DNA from: Aralia elata
Lineage: Eukaryota > Streptophyta > Magnoliopsida > Apiales > Araliaceae
DNA: 64,000 nt
Assembly (NCBI GenBank): GCA_034770075.1
Contig: CM068380.1
Coordinates: 30,318,005-30,382,004 of the forward strand
Reading direction: 5' to 3'
Part shown: piece by piece, positions 34,198 to 47,732 of the stretch
How the letters are laid out: every line of letters begins with the position of its first letter
Numbering within the stretch: position 1 is the stretch's first letter
The notes under the pieces: generated by a model
The model's database searches: none
What the model was told of the DNA's origin: nothing
The model's input: only the letters and a program-made list of their open reading frames with translations
Position numbers and translations under genes: made by a program

Positions 34198-37100
34198 TGT
34201 GACGCCCCCAAATTCGGGTCTCCAAATACCCGGATCTGGTCATCACGATCCAATACAAACATTCACCTTTAACAACATATGATATCTAAAAGTGCGGAAT
34301 ATAATAAACATGCGTTGTTCATTACAAGGTGTTACTAGTCCCAGAACACGATTAACCTTAAACATTTACACAATACATACCCTAAATAGCTATCAAGGTT
34401 TAAATTACATTAACAGCAATTAACTAACACATAAATCTAAAGTCTGCTACGAGAAATTCTATCATTTCATCTTTTCTTTCCCTTTGTTCTTCCCTGACGT
34501 CTCGGGTTTAGCTGCAATGAAATCATGATATAGCAAGGATGAGCAACGAGTTTGCCCAGCAAGTTTAAAGTGCAACAATAAAGATATATCATGATGAAAG
34601 GATATTAAAGGGATTTTAACAATAGAATAATCAGAAGCAAGAACATTAAATGCTTTTAGAACAATTGATAGTCAAATAGACTTTGAACGATAACTTCCAG
34701 AGGAGTCAATAGCTGGTTGACCCTCTGGTTACTGGCTACAGAATAACGTACTTGAGGGGATCAGCCTCGCGTACCCGATGTATATGCATAACACTTAATT
34801 CTGCTATTTGTACCTTATATACGGTACGTGGGGTACTCCCCTATAAATAAAGGGGTGTTCATACAGTCTAAGAATCCTTACCATTGATTGGTTCGGATAG
34901 CTTTTATAAATTTTCACAAAATTGTCTGACCGAACAAGGGTTCAGACTTAACCATGAATGGTTTATAGATTTCTGAATTTAAATATACGAATTCAAATGC
35001 ACGAATGTTGATAAATATACAGAGGTGGAATAATTCTGAAAGTAATTAGACCACTTAAAGCATGCTTGGAGATAAAATTCAAGCTCAAAGAATCCTTGCA
35101 ATAATATATACCTTTTGCATGAATTAAAATACTGCATAAAGTTTTAGAAGTATTGCTCAAGGTAAAAAGTTGAGTAAGGAAGAACTTGCAATAGTGTAAG
35201 AAGTTTAGGGTTAGGAACTTGCCTGTTTGCTCAGCTACAAATTAAATCTTAGCTTTAATTAATTGCCCTCGAGTGACCTATCATCGGGTAAAGTCGATTT
35301 ATCAATTAACAGTTGTATATTGGCACCTCTTACTATACCTTTTGCTCAACAGGTAAAATTCATCACCTATATTTAATTACTAATTAACATTAGTTAACAG
35401 AAAATTATTGATGATCTTTAGCTATTAAAAACAATTGTTAGCTAATCATGATTACTATCATTTGAATGCTCAATTTATTACCTTTAATTGTCTCCAGGTA
35501 TGGTCTAACAATCCTTATTTATCATTTATAAAATAAATTCATTTTGGTTTAAAGATAACAGAAAACCCTTGATCATTTATTTAGTTGATCCACTCTTAAT
35601 CACTATTTACCTTAGGGTAATTTAGTAATCATTAACCTTGTCTCTTATTCAACATTGATTTAATACTTGACACACTTAATATATTTAACTAATCATTAAG
35701 TGTTTATAATCACTATTTATTAAGGGTCAAGGCTAAATAATTAACTTATAAATCTTATACTTAATCATTATTTCATTAATGATTAAGTAATTAATTCCCT
35801 TCTTATTTAATAACTTTATTACTACTTAATTATCATTAAATATTAAATAATAATTAAATATTTATTATCGTTATTTATTATTTATTGGAAAAATAATAAA
35901 TAATTATTTTATTAACTTTATCCATATTTAATTATTATTATTAAATAATAATTAAATATTTATTATCTTTATTTATTATTTATGGATAATAAATAGTTAT
36001 TTTACAAATTTTATTCATTGGTAAATAATAATTATCTCGTTAACTTTACTATTATTTAATGTTAACTGAATAATAATTTAAGGACTTACTATCTTATTAA
36101 TTATTAAATGGTAGATAATGAATAATTATCCCATTGACCCTTGTTATTATTTGCTATTAATAATTTAATGCTTATTATTCCTCTTATTATTTATTGAAAA
36201 TAAATAAATAACCATCAATCTTGTTGTTACCCATTTGGCCCAACAAATCCCTACCCAAAGCTGGGTTTTGATTCCCAGTCACCCAACATAAAATTTTTGC
36301 AGAGTTTTGCCTTCCTGTTTCAAAGCACACTAACAACCCTCAATACCTACGTTTGGGACTCACAATACACGCTGCAATTAACACATCAAAGGAATAACAA
36401 GGTTTGATCTTATAGCTATTTTGCCGGCATAAACAGTTTAGCTAATGGAACTTAGTTTGGTCCTTCAGTACATATATTCCCAGCCAAAACAATAACCCAG
36501 CAAGAACAAAACCATACGGATTTCCCAGGTTTAAACCAAACAATAACAAACATAATCCAATATCAGAATCCTCAACCAGGATAACCCAACGCAACCTAAA
36601 TAATTTCAAAGAGTCATTTAATTTAATACAGAGAAATCAATTGCCCCAATACCGAGGTACAAAATACTCCAATATAGTGGAGGATTTCAACTCAATACAA
36701 TACCAAGAACAATATATTCAGCAGAAATTTATCAATTCCAAAACGAATAACCCAATACAATAGTCACAATTTGAAATCAAAGAAGAGAAACATTTAAGCC
36801 TAAAATCACAAAAGAAAGAGAAACTGTTATAGCAGCCTACTGCTATACCTTGGACTCGATCGAATGGCAGCCTTCCTTCTCCTTCCAAAGTACGAAATCA
36901 AGTTGGACATCCACCGCGAGCTAAAATCGAAATCCCCAATTGATTACCCCTGTTTTCCCCTCTCTGATTAAACTCTGAATTCCCAAAAATTTCTCTCTGA
37001 TTTGGGTCTCACCAAGCAAGGAGAATCGGCAGCTCTTCAAGGCTGGGGGTCCTCAATTTATAGGGCAGTGTTTGCCCAATTTGATTGGGTATTACCTAAT

Positions 37101-38136
37101 TTGGTTGCTCAAAGACCATCGGTAGGAAGGGGGATGGCTGTCGTTTGCTTCGCATCAAACCCAGCTGGGTTCGGCCAATACCTCGAGTTGCGTGGCTTTA
37201 AAACCCGGTCACGTCGCCGGATTTTAGGGACCCTTGGTCCTTGCCGTGTGTCGCTTCCGTCGGTAGTCAACCACTTCCCTTTCTCAGACCGCTGGTTGCT
37301 CCCACCGTCGCCGGCGCACGCCTGGCGACTCTCCCGTCAGTCAATCGCGCACACCCCGTCCGTTTGATTGAAAAGCTAGGGTTTGCTTGATTTGAGGTGA
37401 GGGTTTAGCACGGCTGGTATGATTGAATTGAGGGTGTGGGTTTGATCGCTCGAGGGCTAGGGCTTAGGTTTTTCTTCCTCAGCTGATTTCCTTCCTCTTG
37501 ACTGATTGATTTGGGGTTTCCCCAATTTGATTTCGACGGTATGAACGTTCCCCCAACTGTGTATGCCAGTTATCCAAACGGATACAACCCGTGGATAGAC
37601 TCAACCCGACCGAAATGGAAAGAAATGGAGTTGGGTCAGCTATTTCAAATACAAAGTGGCCCAATAACAAGGAAATTGGATTTGGCCCAATTAATATAGT
37701 TTGACAGCCCACTCGTTTGACCCAATCAGAACAATAAAAAGAAATTTGGCCCGATTAAATAAAAAAAGAAAATGGGTACATTAAATTAACACCCTTATGT
37801 CCTAATATTTAAATTAAATAATTAATTCAATTAATTAATTATTTACATATTTGTTTTACCAATAATTCCTCAATCGAATTATTTATTCCGATAATGATAA
37901 AATTATTTATTAATCTCTTTTCCAAATTTTCTTGCAAATTAAATTCTTAGGGTTAACTCACTAATTTATTTAAGCTACCAGTGGGTCCCTTTAATGCACA
38001 GAAAATTATTGGATCACATATTTATACAATTAAATAATAATACCCACCTGGATCCAATTAAATTTATAAAATTATATGAATTTATTTATAAAAAAAATAC
38101 ACTTGATACAATGTTTAAAATTTTCCGGACATTACA
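34198..38136 (-). mobile_element. TGTGACA-type solo LTR, family 4 (innermost)
   Basis: Plus-strand ends TGTGACGCCCCCAAATTCGG and TTTTCCGGACATTACA, with perfect duplications TTCAT (34193-34197, 38137-38141). It is uninterrupted, 3939 bp. Contains the hairpin (34540-34558), CCCCT/AGGGG hairpin (34838-34855), acceptor at 34512 (ATTGCAG), donor at 36848 (CAAG|GTATAG), AT-rich TTAAATAATAATTAA arrays (about 35800-36200) and several GGCCCA motifs near 37640-37760. The same family recurs inverted and truncated at 59969-61723. ORFs at 37002-37367 and elsewhere look like chance. Confidence 0.93.
34540..34558 (-). promoter_or_regulatory. Conserved LTR hairpin, family 4
   Basis: Element sense TGGGCAA-ACTCG-TTGCTCA, a 7-bp stem with one G-U pair, followed by TCCTTGC. 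Confidence 0.7.
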
Positions 38137-38797
38137 TTCATTCAGTTTAATTATATTATCTTTATCATGGGTAGTTAGTCTTGAATGTATGGTATAGTGA
38201 ACACCAAATCTGTGGAGTTGAAGTACCCAGATTTGGGAGTGTCACAATTAGCGTAACAAAAATATGCACCAACGATAAAATTGTTTATCATCAACTACTC
38301 AATATTATCATACCTAAATAATTTTCATCAAATATTTATTCGATAAATATTTTAATCTATGAAGTTCACAATCATACTACATTAACATGTTATATTTATA
38401 TGTAACACGTTACTTTCTCATTTTATTAAAATATCTTCATTTAAATGAATTACTCTCATTATTCATGACATTTAATTCATAACAATTCCATTGCCCACAA
38501 GACATAACAATTAAATTATATTATTTCATAATATAATTTTCAACTTACTAATATTCAGTAAATATCTTTTTCGTAACAGTTTCTTTCACTTCATTCAATG
38601 TTTTAATTAACTATTAAACCTCTTTCCCAAATACACGAATATATAATTCTCTTCACATCAAATCACATATTTCACAATATGAAACATATATATACACATA
38701 TTCAAACCCAACACGTCACATAATAAGAATTTTATTTGCTAAATTCTTATTTAATAATTCATAAAAATTCGGGTTGTCACAAATAGTTCTCAAGGCT

Positions 38798-40116
38798 TGT
38801 TGGTGGTTTTCACAACCTCTAAACTCGTGCAAGTATACGCGGTCTAACAAGTAGTATAAATAAAGTTGAGTGTCGAACCCACGAGAAAAAAGTACTAAAT
38901 ATTCGCTTAAGTATTAAAATGTCTCTCTACGATCTTATCTAAATAATTGAATGAGAGTTGTGTGTTTTAATCTATAAGGTAAAAACAGTTAAGTAGGGAA
39001 ACGAGTTGTATCAACAATGACAAGCTAGGATTACAACTCCCCTAATGCCTCACCTAATAATCCTAACTCTCTATTTAACTAACAAATCACAAGAATGGTC
39101 AACCGAGAACACAAAGTACACATAAGCCTCTTCCGATGGTCAAATGCATATCCCTTAGCTAGATAAATCACAATATTCCTATATAAAAATAACTAGACTA
39201 AGGGTCATTAATATTAATCTCAATGGTTACACAGGGCAAATAGACATATTCCTATTCTATCATGCAATTTATGCACTCAATCCCTTGGGCAATGGTCATA
39301 ACAAGTGTTGTTGTACTTAAGGAAAGGTATAACATCCATTTTCCAATATCAGTTAATACCTAAATCAAGTTCTATCTCAAGCAATTGATAAATAAGCATG
39401 AAATACAACAATCCATTCAGAACATGATTCATTATATAAATATGAGAGAAATTCATATTAAGCTAATCATTAGGTTACATTGCAATTCTAGAAATATAAT
39501 TAGTTCATAACTATAGAACTAATTAACACAGACATATTATTCAACATAGTCAAAATTACACAAATGAATGAAAACTATGAATTAAGAAAACTCCTTTTCG
39601 GAAGGGTTCTTGATTCAGATGCTCCTCCTTGTGTGGCTGCCTCCTTTTTTCTCTAAGTTGCAAAATGTTTCCTAAGTTCTAAGATGATGTCCTTAAATGA
39701 GCAGCAGCTAGGTCATTTAAGGAAGGTCAGGTGGCTGGGAACCGGAGCTCGCACTACGGCGTGGGCCTTGCGCCTTGCATTAGGGCTGCAGCGTGAACTC
39801 CGTGTCCTGGCCAAGGTGGGCTCGTCGCAGCGCCAAACCATGAAGGAATGGTGTCGCTGTAGCGTGAGTGTCATGTAAGCTGGCGCTGCAGCGTGAGTCT
39901 TATGCCTAACCTTAGTGCTGCAGCGTGGGCTCCGTGTTTTTGCCAGTCAGGGGTCCTTTTTGTCCCTTTTAGCCCTAAATGATGCAATCTCCCACCTTAG
40001 AAGCATTAAAGCATAAGATAACAGATACAACATAAAAATGCACCAGAAGATATGACAATCAAGCATTTTCTTAAGTGATAAGGAGTCCGATTCGCAGGTA
40101 TAAAACCCGTTCATCA
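38798..40116 (-). mobile_element. Athila-like solo LTR (1319 bp)
   Basis: TGTTGGTGG...CCCGTTCATCA, with perfect duplications AGGCT (38793-38797, 40117-40121) in copia B gag. The minus-strand start TGATGAACGGGTTTTATACC resembles the Athila-like LTR end at 13578. It carries a block of CGCTGCAGCGTG-type repeats (39740-39930). Orientation is inferred from that similarity and is uncertain, because both LTR ends are similar inverted sequences. Confidence 0.85.
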
Positions 40117-40226
40117 AGGCTGAAAAGCTATCTTATGTCCTTAATATGCCTATCCCTGCAATGGTTGTAGACAATGTCTCTTAGGAAGAGAGATTGCTAC
40201 TTTTAGAAAGTGGCAAGATGATGCAC
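40117..40226 (+). pseudogene. Copia copy B gag fragment
   Basis: Homologous to copy C gag around EEIATFRKWQDDA. It lies between the Athila-like solo LTR and the family 5 LTR, and is intact only as a fragment. Confidence 0.9.
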
Positions 40227-43200
40227 TGTGGCACCACAAATCCGGGTACCTTGAACCCCGGATCTGGTACGTCACGATACATCATCTTCATACCTACTCT
40301 ATAACTAATACGGAAAATATAAACATATATTATTTATTTCAGAGTATTCTACAATATTTCCTAAGGTCTACCACCTTTATCTTGATACATTCCTTTAATA
40401 ACGTACATAAGGTTTATATAAGTAACTTACATCCAAATAACTTAATAGTTAACGTGCATATCAATCTAATCTGGTCCTTTGCATCTGCCTCTATCCTTCC
40501 TCGAACATTCGTCTTAATATGAAATGTTTTATCATGATATAGCAAGAGTGAGCAACTACTTTGCTCAGCAAGTTTAAATACAAAGAAGATATATCATGAT
40601 TGAAGGAAAGAATAAGCTTTAGAATTTATTAACAATATAATAATTGTGAAAGAGCATGAATCAAAATTTCAATGATTGAATGATCAATAATACAGGGTGT
40701 TAATAATGACCATAAACCAATTTAACTGAACCTTAAGGTAATGAAGGTGATTAGCCTTTCATACCTGATGAACATATGCAATATGCACTAAGTGCGAATC
40801 AATAATCATAGATGTGGAATAATCAATAATAATTATCCACTAACATGCTTGAAAGATAATAACTCAAGTTTGAGTTAAGGAACTTGCACAGAATAAATAT
40901 CTGAGTAAGTTTAGGAAAACTTGCCTTGATTGGAGATTACCGCTAAAATTTAACTTAACTTCTCTCCAGAAATCCTACACAATTGTATTTACATGCACAC
41001 ACATTTAGATAATTAAATATTTCGCAAAACATGCATTTATATTCATTATCCATAAATATTAATTAACAAAAATTAATATTATTTATACTTCATTCAAAAC
41101 CAATCTTGGTTCCTTTAGAAACTTTATTAATAAATAATAAGGGTCTCACACATTTTAAGATGTAAATATTCTACATCTTGAAGCTTAAGCCATTTATATT
41201 CCATTTCAGAAATATCATTTAACTTTGCTCGCAAATTCAGAATTTAAACAGCTAATACATGGCTTTTATAGTAAAATACAATTTACTATATTATTACTTT
41301 AATTTAAATAATTGATATATTAGTTTATCCTAGCTTATTTTATAATTCACGATGTTCGGATTTTATATCTCGACATAATGTACTTAACTATATACACCCC
41401 GGTATATTTCTCTTTTAGCTTCGTTTATAGATTAGACTTTAATTCTAAAGTCTCGTGATGCTCATGTCTCCTAACTTAAGACATCTTAAATCATTCTTTA
41501 ATTAAAATCTATTACGCTTGTCTTACATAGTCCGGGACAACGTAGCTTAACGTTGGTCAACTACTCGGCTTTTGGAAACCAACACACTTTGTTTTACATT
41601 ACAATACTATTCATTTTAGGTTCTGCGCATTTTATAAATTAAACAACGTGTCCAAACTTTTTAGATTCTATGTTACAGGTCTAACCCAGACAGTTAAGAC
41701 TATCTCCTTTAGAAAAAATTTCATTTTGATTATCTATCCAGACAGTTAAGACTGTCTACTTTAGGCCAAGTTCTTCTTCAGTTAATATCCAGACAGGTAA
41801 GACATGTCTTCTTACTAACAAAATCTACTGCGAGTAATCATCACCCAATCCAGACAGCTTTAACCCGTCTGCTTTAGGCCAAAACTCCCTGCATGCTGGT
41901 TTATTATCTGGGTAGTTTCGTGTTCGTGGTACATACTTTGCGACTTCGTAACTTGCTCATTTCTTATCGAAATAAGTTCGTTCTTGAGCCTACGGCTTCC
42001 TTATATTACATATTACAAAACCCATAGAAAATAACTCATTTTCATAAGCTTTAACTGCCTGAAAAACTGACTCTAAAGTCAATGTACCAACTGATTTTCC
42101 AACTTTTAACTAATTTCATAAAACAAAATCGCCATGACTTCGTTACTTAAGCTTTTTTCTTCATTCCAATTGGATGATGTTCATAACTCAGAAGAGTATA
42201 ACATAACACCCTGGAACCAAAATTTTTAGATTCGGAACATCACAACAAAAAGCCCCAATTTAGTCCATTAACAGTCCACTAATTAGGATTCCATCCTTTT
42301 CGCATAGGTTTTGATTTTTAATCATTTTGTTAATTAAACAAGATACTTATGGCGAGTTAATAAGATTTACTCCTTCATATCCACCTTATAACTTCAAGAT
42401 CCACCATGATCTTCACTTATCATTAACCACCAACAACTAATTAACTCAAAAGAAATAAAATCAAAGAGAAAATAAATAAATTAAGGTTCTTACCTTTTGT
42501 GTTCTTCTTCTTCTTTCTTTTGCCATGCCTCCTCTCTTTCTCTATCTTTTTTTCCTTATTTGGTCGGGTGTGTGGGTGTGGGAGAGAAAGAAGAGAAGTG
42601 TTTCTCTTCTTTTTTTTTCCTTATCTTTCTTCTTATCTCTTCCTTATCTTTCCTTCTCTCTCCAAAATCTTGCATATCTTGGATAAACTTCAAAGGCTAG
42701 GCTAGGAGGGAAACATAAGCTACAATTAGACTTTGAAAAAAAAATTCCATGTGCCAAATACTCCCTCTTTTGCCCGGATACATTGTACCAATTATTGCCA
42801 AATTTTGATTTTTATTTTATTACATTATTTGTGTTATTTATCTTCTTGGAGGTCCAATTTATTGGGCTACAATTTGGGCCTTATTCCATACTTATTTGGG
42901 CTCTCTAATAAATATACTCTTGAACTTTTATTAAATCTATGCTTGGGCTTTTAATAAAATTAACACTTAGGCTAGTAAATTAACTAGCCCATTATTAATT
43001 TAATTTATTTGTTTCTTACATAACATAATATTTGCACTGGATAATTTAAAATCACCCAATAATTAGTAACTAAACTTTAACTCTTAAGCTACTAATTCAT
43101 CCTCGTTAAAATGTTTTTACCCATATGAAAAAAAAAATATAATTTATATAACCCATCTTTGATATATAAATTATATATAGAACATAACATATCATACCTG

Positions 43201-44427
43201 AATTATATATTTACAAAATAAATATGCTAGACATAATCTCCTTATGCAAATACAATTATCTACATACCCAAGATATTATAATAAATATGATATCCTTACC
43301 TCATTAACGTAAATTTAATAAAAAAATTTATTGACTTTCTTAATATATTAAATAAATATATTATCCTTTATTTCTTAAAATAATTCATATAAGAATTTAT
43401 TCCAATATCCTTGGGTAAAGTATATATAAATATTATATATACTTAAACCACCCCATACAAATCCTTATGCAAATTGTTCATAACAATTTCATTTCCTCGC
43501 GTAATAAATATATGCATTTTATTTTATTTTCCTTATAAATGGAAATTTATTCAATAAAAGAATATTACAATTAAAATAAATATTCTCTCTTTATCAAAAT
43601 AATTCAATGCTAGAATTTATTTGAATATCCTTTATTTAAAGTATACAATATTTTTGTATACTTAAACTAATTATTTCACTTCGTAATATAAATTGTTTCA
43701 TAACAATTTATTCACACGCAATAAATATACATATATATATTTATCACGTATAATAAAATACAAATTTATTTACTCAATTCTTATTTTAATATTTTTCAGA
43801 AAATTCGAATTATTTTCTTTTCCCTTCTATAAATTGTTTTCAATAATATAACTGTAATAAATATAATAATATATTTACTACAATATGCATACATTACACT
43901 CAATCATATAATATATGATTTCTTCAGTAAAATGACAGTTATACCTTAAGTATATTTAATGTCACCAATAACTTTATATAATAAGTTATTTTAATTTTAC
44001 CCATCTTATTTCCTTTTAGAAATTGTTTCTACCGTTCACTTACATATAATAAATATATGTACTAATATATTTATTATATTCCAAAATCTCATATTGCATA
44101 GCTAATATTCACTTATGCAATAAAATTTCACATAACATAGCTAAATCTTGATTTTCATATATTTGGCTTGAATATGGTTTACTGCACTCATCGATTCGGT
44201 TTGCTGCATTCATCAATTCGGTTTGCTGAATTTATCCATTAGTAATCTTATTCTTCAACCTTTCTATCGTTCACATTCTCTTTACATTCTTTCAAATATC
44301 AAACCATATAGGTTTTTCTAAAAAAAATTTAATCATTCCTTTGCTTCCAATCTAGGTTTTATTTTTTAAACCTTTATTTAATCATTCAAGATTATTTATA
44401 AATCTCTTAAATTTTCGGGTTGTCACA
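40227..44427 (-). mobile_element. TGTGACA-type solo LTR, family 5 (4201 bp)
   Basis: Plus-strand ends TGTGGCACCACAAATCCGGG and ATTTTCGGGTTGTCACA, with perfect duplications TGCAC (40222-40226, 44428-44432). Features: hairpin (40549-40567); donor AAAAG|GTAAGA at 42493 after a purine-rich leader; an acceptor position near 40520 where AG has become AT; four CCAGACAG...CTGTCT repeats (41690-41880); TGGGCC/TGGGCT motifs (42850-42990). The same family lies inverted at 45353-53354. Confidence 0.94.
40549..40567 (-). promoter_or_regulatory. Conserved LTR hairpin, family 5 (minus copy)
   Basis: TGAGCAA-AGTAG-TTGCTCA in element sense, perfect 7-bp stem, followed by CTCTTGC. Confidence 0.75.
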
Positions 44428-45352
44428 TGCACAGTTGGCTCAATGCATCATGTTGGCATCCATAAGTAACAAGCTTCAACATGAAACTATGGATATTCTA
44501 CTATAATCGTGCACCTCAAGGAGTTAAATGGTGAGAAAAGTAGGACTGTTAGATATCAAATATCTAAGGAGCTCTCCGATCTTGAATGATCGATGACACT
44601 ACAGTATAGACAAATGTCCTCAAAATGATCAATTTGATTGAACAATTGGGACAACTGGATTTTGTAATGGATGGAGAGTTGATTTAAGATCTGATCTTGT
44701 AATCAGTTCCGGACTCTTTCTCATAATTTGTTGTAAATTTTCACATGAACAAGCTATATGTCAGCCTACCTGAGTTGCTTAACATGTTAAAAACTGCAAA
44801 GAGTCACTTTCCAACCAAGAAAGACCAAGTTTTACTTGTAGATGATTCTTCCAAGAAAAGGAAACGGGCCAAAGGATCTTCTGAAAAGAAGAACAATTCA
44901 AAGAAGGAAAATGAAAAGACAATAACTAAGGACAATAAGAACAAAACTAATGCGGATAACAAATGAGTTTGCTTCCACGTCAATAAGCCTAGACACTAGA
45001 AAGGAAACTGTAAGAAGAATCTTATAGAGGCTAACCAGAAGAAGCTTAGTGAAGCTTCGGTTACATATATAGGTTTGTTCATGATAGAAATAAATCTTTT
45101 GTAAGTCAAGGTTCTACTTGGGTATTGGATATGAGTTGTAGTTCTCACGTATGTAATCCAATGCAGAGACTAAGCAGAAGTAGAAAGCTAAACAAAGTGT
45201 AAGTAATCTTACGTGTGGAGAATGGAGCAATGGTTGCTGCATTAGTCGTAGGAACTTATAGTTTAGCGTTGCATACAGGCAAGTCTATTAGGTTGATAAA
45301 TTGTTATTATGTTCTAGTTCTCTTTAGAAACATTATTACTTTCGTTGTTGGA
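44428..45352 (+). pseudogene. Copia copy B gag end and protease
   Basis: Aligns with copy C from QCIMLASMS through the zinc knuckle and protease. The knuckle is damaged (first Cys pair altered and a stop), and the protease active site DTGCSS has become DMSCSS. Several stops and frameshifts. One 73-codon frame (44745-44966) covers the lysine-rich linker. The fragment ends at the LTR insertion with flank TTGGA. Confidence 0.9.
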
Positions 45353-47732
45353 TGTGACAACCCAAAAATTTATAAGGTTTATTAATAAAATCTTGAATGA
45401 TTAAATAAAGGTTAAAGCATAAAACCTAGATTGAAAATAGAGGAATAATTAAAATTTTCGAAAAAAACCTATATGGTTTAATATTGGAAAGAATGTGACG
45501 TTTCAAAATTTTGAAATATAGAATTTAAATAAATAAAATTCTTATTAGATGATATGATATGTTATGTGATATTGTGTTGCATACGTGAATACGAACTATG
45601 CAATATGTGACTTTTATGCTTAATAAATATATTATTATTATATATTTATTATATGTTAATAAGTTGTAGGGACAATTTATTTAAAGGACAGGAGATGGGT
45701 AAAATTAATCCCTCGGTGTAAGTTAAATAATATATAAATTATTTTAAATTGGTGGCATTAAATATACTTAAAGTATAACCACCATTTTATTAAAGAAATC
45801 ATGTATTACGTTATTGGATGTAATGTATGTATGTTTGTAATGTAGTAGGTATATTATTATATTTATAACAGTTAAATTGTTGGGAACACTTTATAAAAGG
45901 GAAAAAAAAATAGTTAGTTTAAGTATACATAAATATTGTATACTTTAAATAAAGGAAATTAAAATAACTTCTATCATTGAATTATTTTAATAAAGAGGGG
46001 ATATTATTTTAATTGTAATATCTTATTTATTGAATAAATTTCCATTTGTATGGGAATATGAGTGAATATGTGTTATGTGAACTAAATAAGTTAATAAATT
46101 TATTTAATTTAAGTGACAAAGAAATGAAAAGGAAAGCTATGTAACATATTTATAAATAATATAAATATGGAGAGCTAATAAACTTAAGTGTTATATTAAT
46201 AGTCCAACTAATAAATAAATATTAGTGGACTAGTCCAATTGGTTAAGTAACCAAGCTCACTCATTTAATTGATTACGGACTTGGGTAATTAATATGTAGA
46301 CTTACTAACTTAGCCCAATTGGAATGTTTAGTAAAAGATTTAATAAACTAGTGACCCAAATAATTTTAAATGAAAGTCCAATTAATGGTCTCTAGTAAGT
46401 TAATTATTCTAATAATGAATGAGAATTAAAGAAAGTTTGGGAGCCTAATGTTATAAATTAGGCATTAGAATTAAATAACCTAAATGGTTATTTTTATTTA
46501 GTGGTCTTAGTATTTTAATTATATACTAGTGACCTAATCTAAGGGATTTATTTTATTATCTCAATGTATTAAATTATTTTGTAAGAATATGTAAGTAAAT
46601 GCATATGAATATTATGTGATTGTTTATATTTGTTTATTATGTAATAAACAAATAAAAGAAAGTCTTGTAACCTAATTATTATATATTAGGTATGAAAATT
46701 TAATAACCTTAAGAGTTATTGTATGGGAGAATAATTGTATTTAAAATAAATATTAACCCTAAGAGATTTATTATATATATATCTCAATTAATAAATTTTA
46801 TAACCTAATTAAAGTAAGTCTAATTGGGTTATAGAAATTAAATGTGCATGAGTAAGGATTTAAATTACAAATGAGTGGACTAGAAAACCTAATTAAATAA
46901 TTATGGTAGAATAATATTAAATGTGTTGGACCTAATTTAATTTCATGGCCCAAATGACGTAATTAGAGAGCCCAAACACTTAAATGAATGCCCCAAAATT
47001 TAACCCAACTAAGGAAGGTCATTAAGGTCATTTGTGGGGCTTAATAATGCAATTAAAATAAATAAATAAAAACAGAGAAAAATAGAGAAGGATGGGCGGA
47101 TGGAAAGAAGGGAGTATTATAAGCACATGGAAGATTTTTAAGTTGTACCAACAAGCCATGTGTAGCTCTTATTTGGCTCTCATATTCTTATCCCAAATTT
47201 TGCAAGATAAGAAGAGATAAGATAGAGAGAGAAGATTTGTTGGGAGATTATGTTAGATATACAAATTATATGTATACACTTTCACCAATACATTTCATTT
47301 ACTTACTTCATTTCTCTCTAATCCAATACTTCATATTTTCATTTGCTTCCAAGTTTCCTAAAAAGCTAGAAAGAGAAATAGAAAGGAGATAGAGAAAGAG
47401 ATAATCCGTGGGATATAGGAGAGAAAGAAGGAGAGTTTTGGTTGTGTGATTCTAACTCCATGACCAAGCTTAGGAAGAAGGAGAAAGAAAATAAAGCTAA
47501 GGTATAAATTTTTAACCTTAATCTAGTTGTTTCCTTTTTATTTTGGTTTGATTGTGGTTGATATAAAATTTATGATCTTGTGGTCTAAAACCCTTGATCT
47601 ATATGTGAATAAGTGTATTATGTGTAGATCTTGCATGTTGGGTAGAAAAGAAAAGAAAACTTGTTTGTTTTAAAAGGGTTAGAAAACCCTAGCTTTTGCT
47701 CACTTTATATGAGTACCACTTGAAATCTATTC

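Larger units (their letters stand above)
31559..38246 (+). mobile_element. TGTGACA-type solo LTR, family 3, split by family 4 LTR
   Basis: Starts TGTAACGAATGCG and ends CCCAGATTTGGGAGTGTCACA, with near-duplications AGTAG (31554-31558) and ATTAG (38247-38251). Its own sequence is 31559-34197 plus 38142-38246, about 2.7 kb. Features: three CCAAACA-rich promoter repeats (31945-32070), a purine-rich leader ending in donor AAG|GTATAA at 32279, a TCGCCCCG block (32840-32970), CCCTA/TAGGG hairpin (33607-33619), conserved hairpin (33941-33958), acceptor TTGCAG ending 33980, and a frame with KGKGKM (33981-34072). Confidence 0.9.
28980..38781 (-). mobile_element. TGTGACA-type solo LTR, family 2, itself split by a nested LTR pair
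   Basis: Plus-strand ends TGTAACAACCCCGAATTC and AATTCGGGTTGTCACA are bounded by perfect duplications AATAG (28975-28979, 38782-38786) in copia gag. Its own sequence is 28980-31558 plus 38252-38781, about 3.1 kb. It contains the hairpin (29390-29405), putative donor at 31040 (AAG|GTAAGC), acceptor at 29365 (TTTTGCAG) and a block of TCGCC/GGCGAG dyads at 30298-30440. No gag or pol is present, so it is a solo LTR. Confidence 0.92.

Noticed and set aside
37002..37367. 121-codon ORF in the family 4 LTR
   Set aside because: Antisense to the LTR upstream of its leader; no recognisable domain. The related copy at 59969 is truncated and cannot support it.
42497..42705. Two overlapping Phe/Leu-rich ORFs resembling membrane peptides
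   Set aside because: They translate the complement of the purine-rich LTR leader; low complexity explains the hydrophobic composition.
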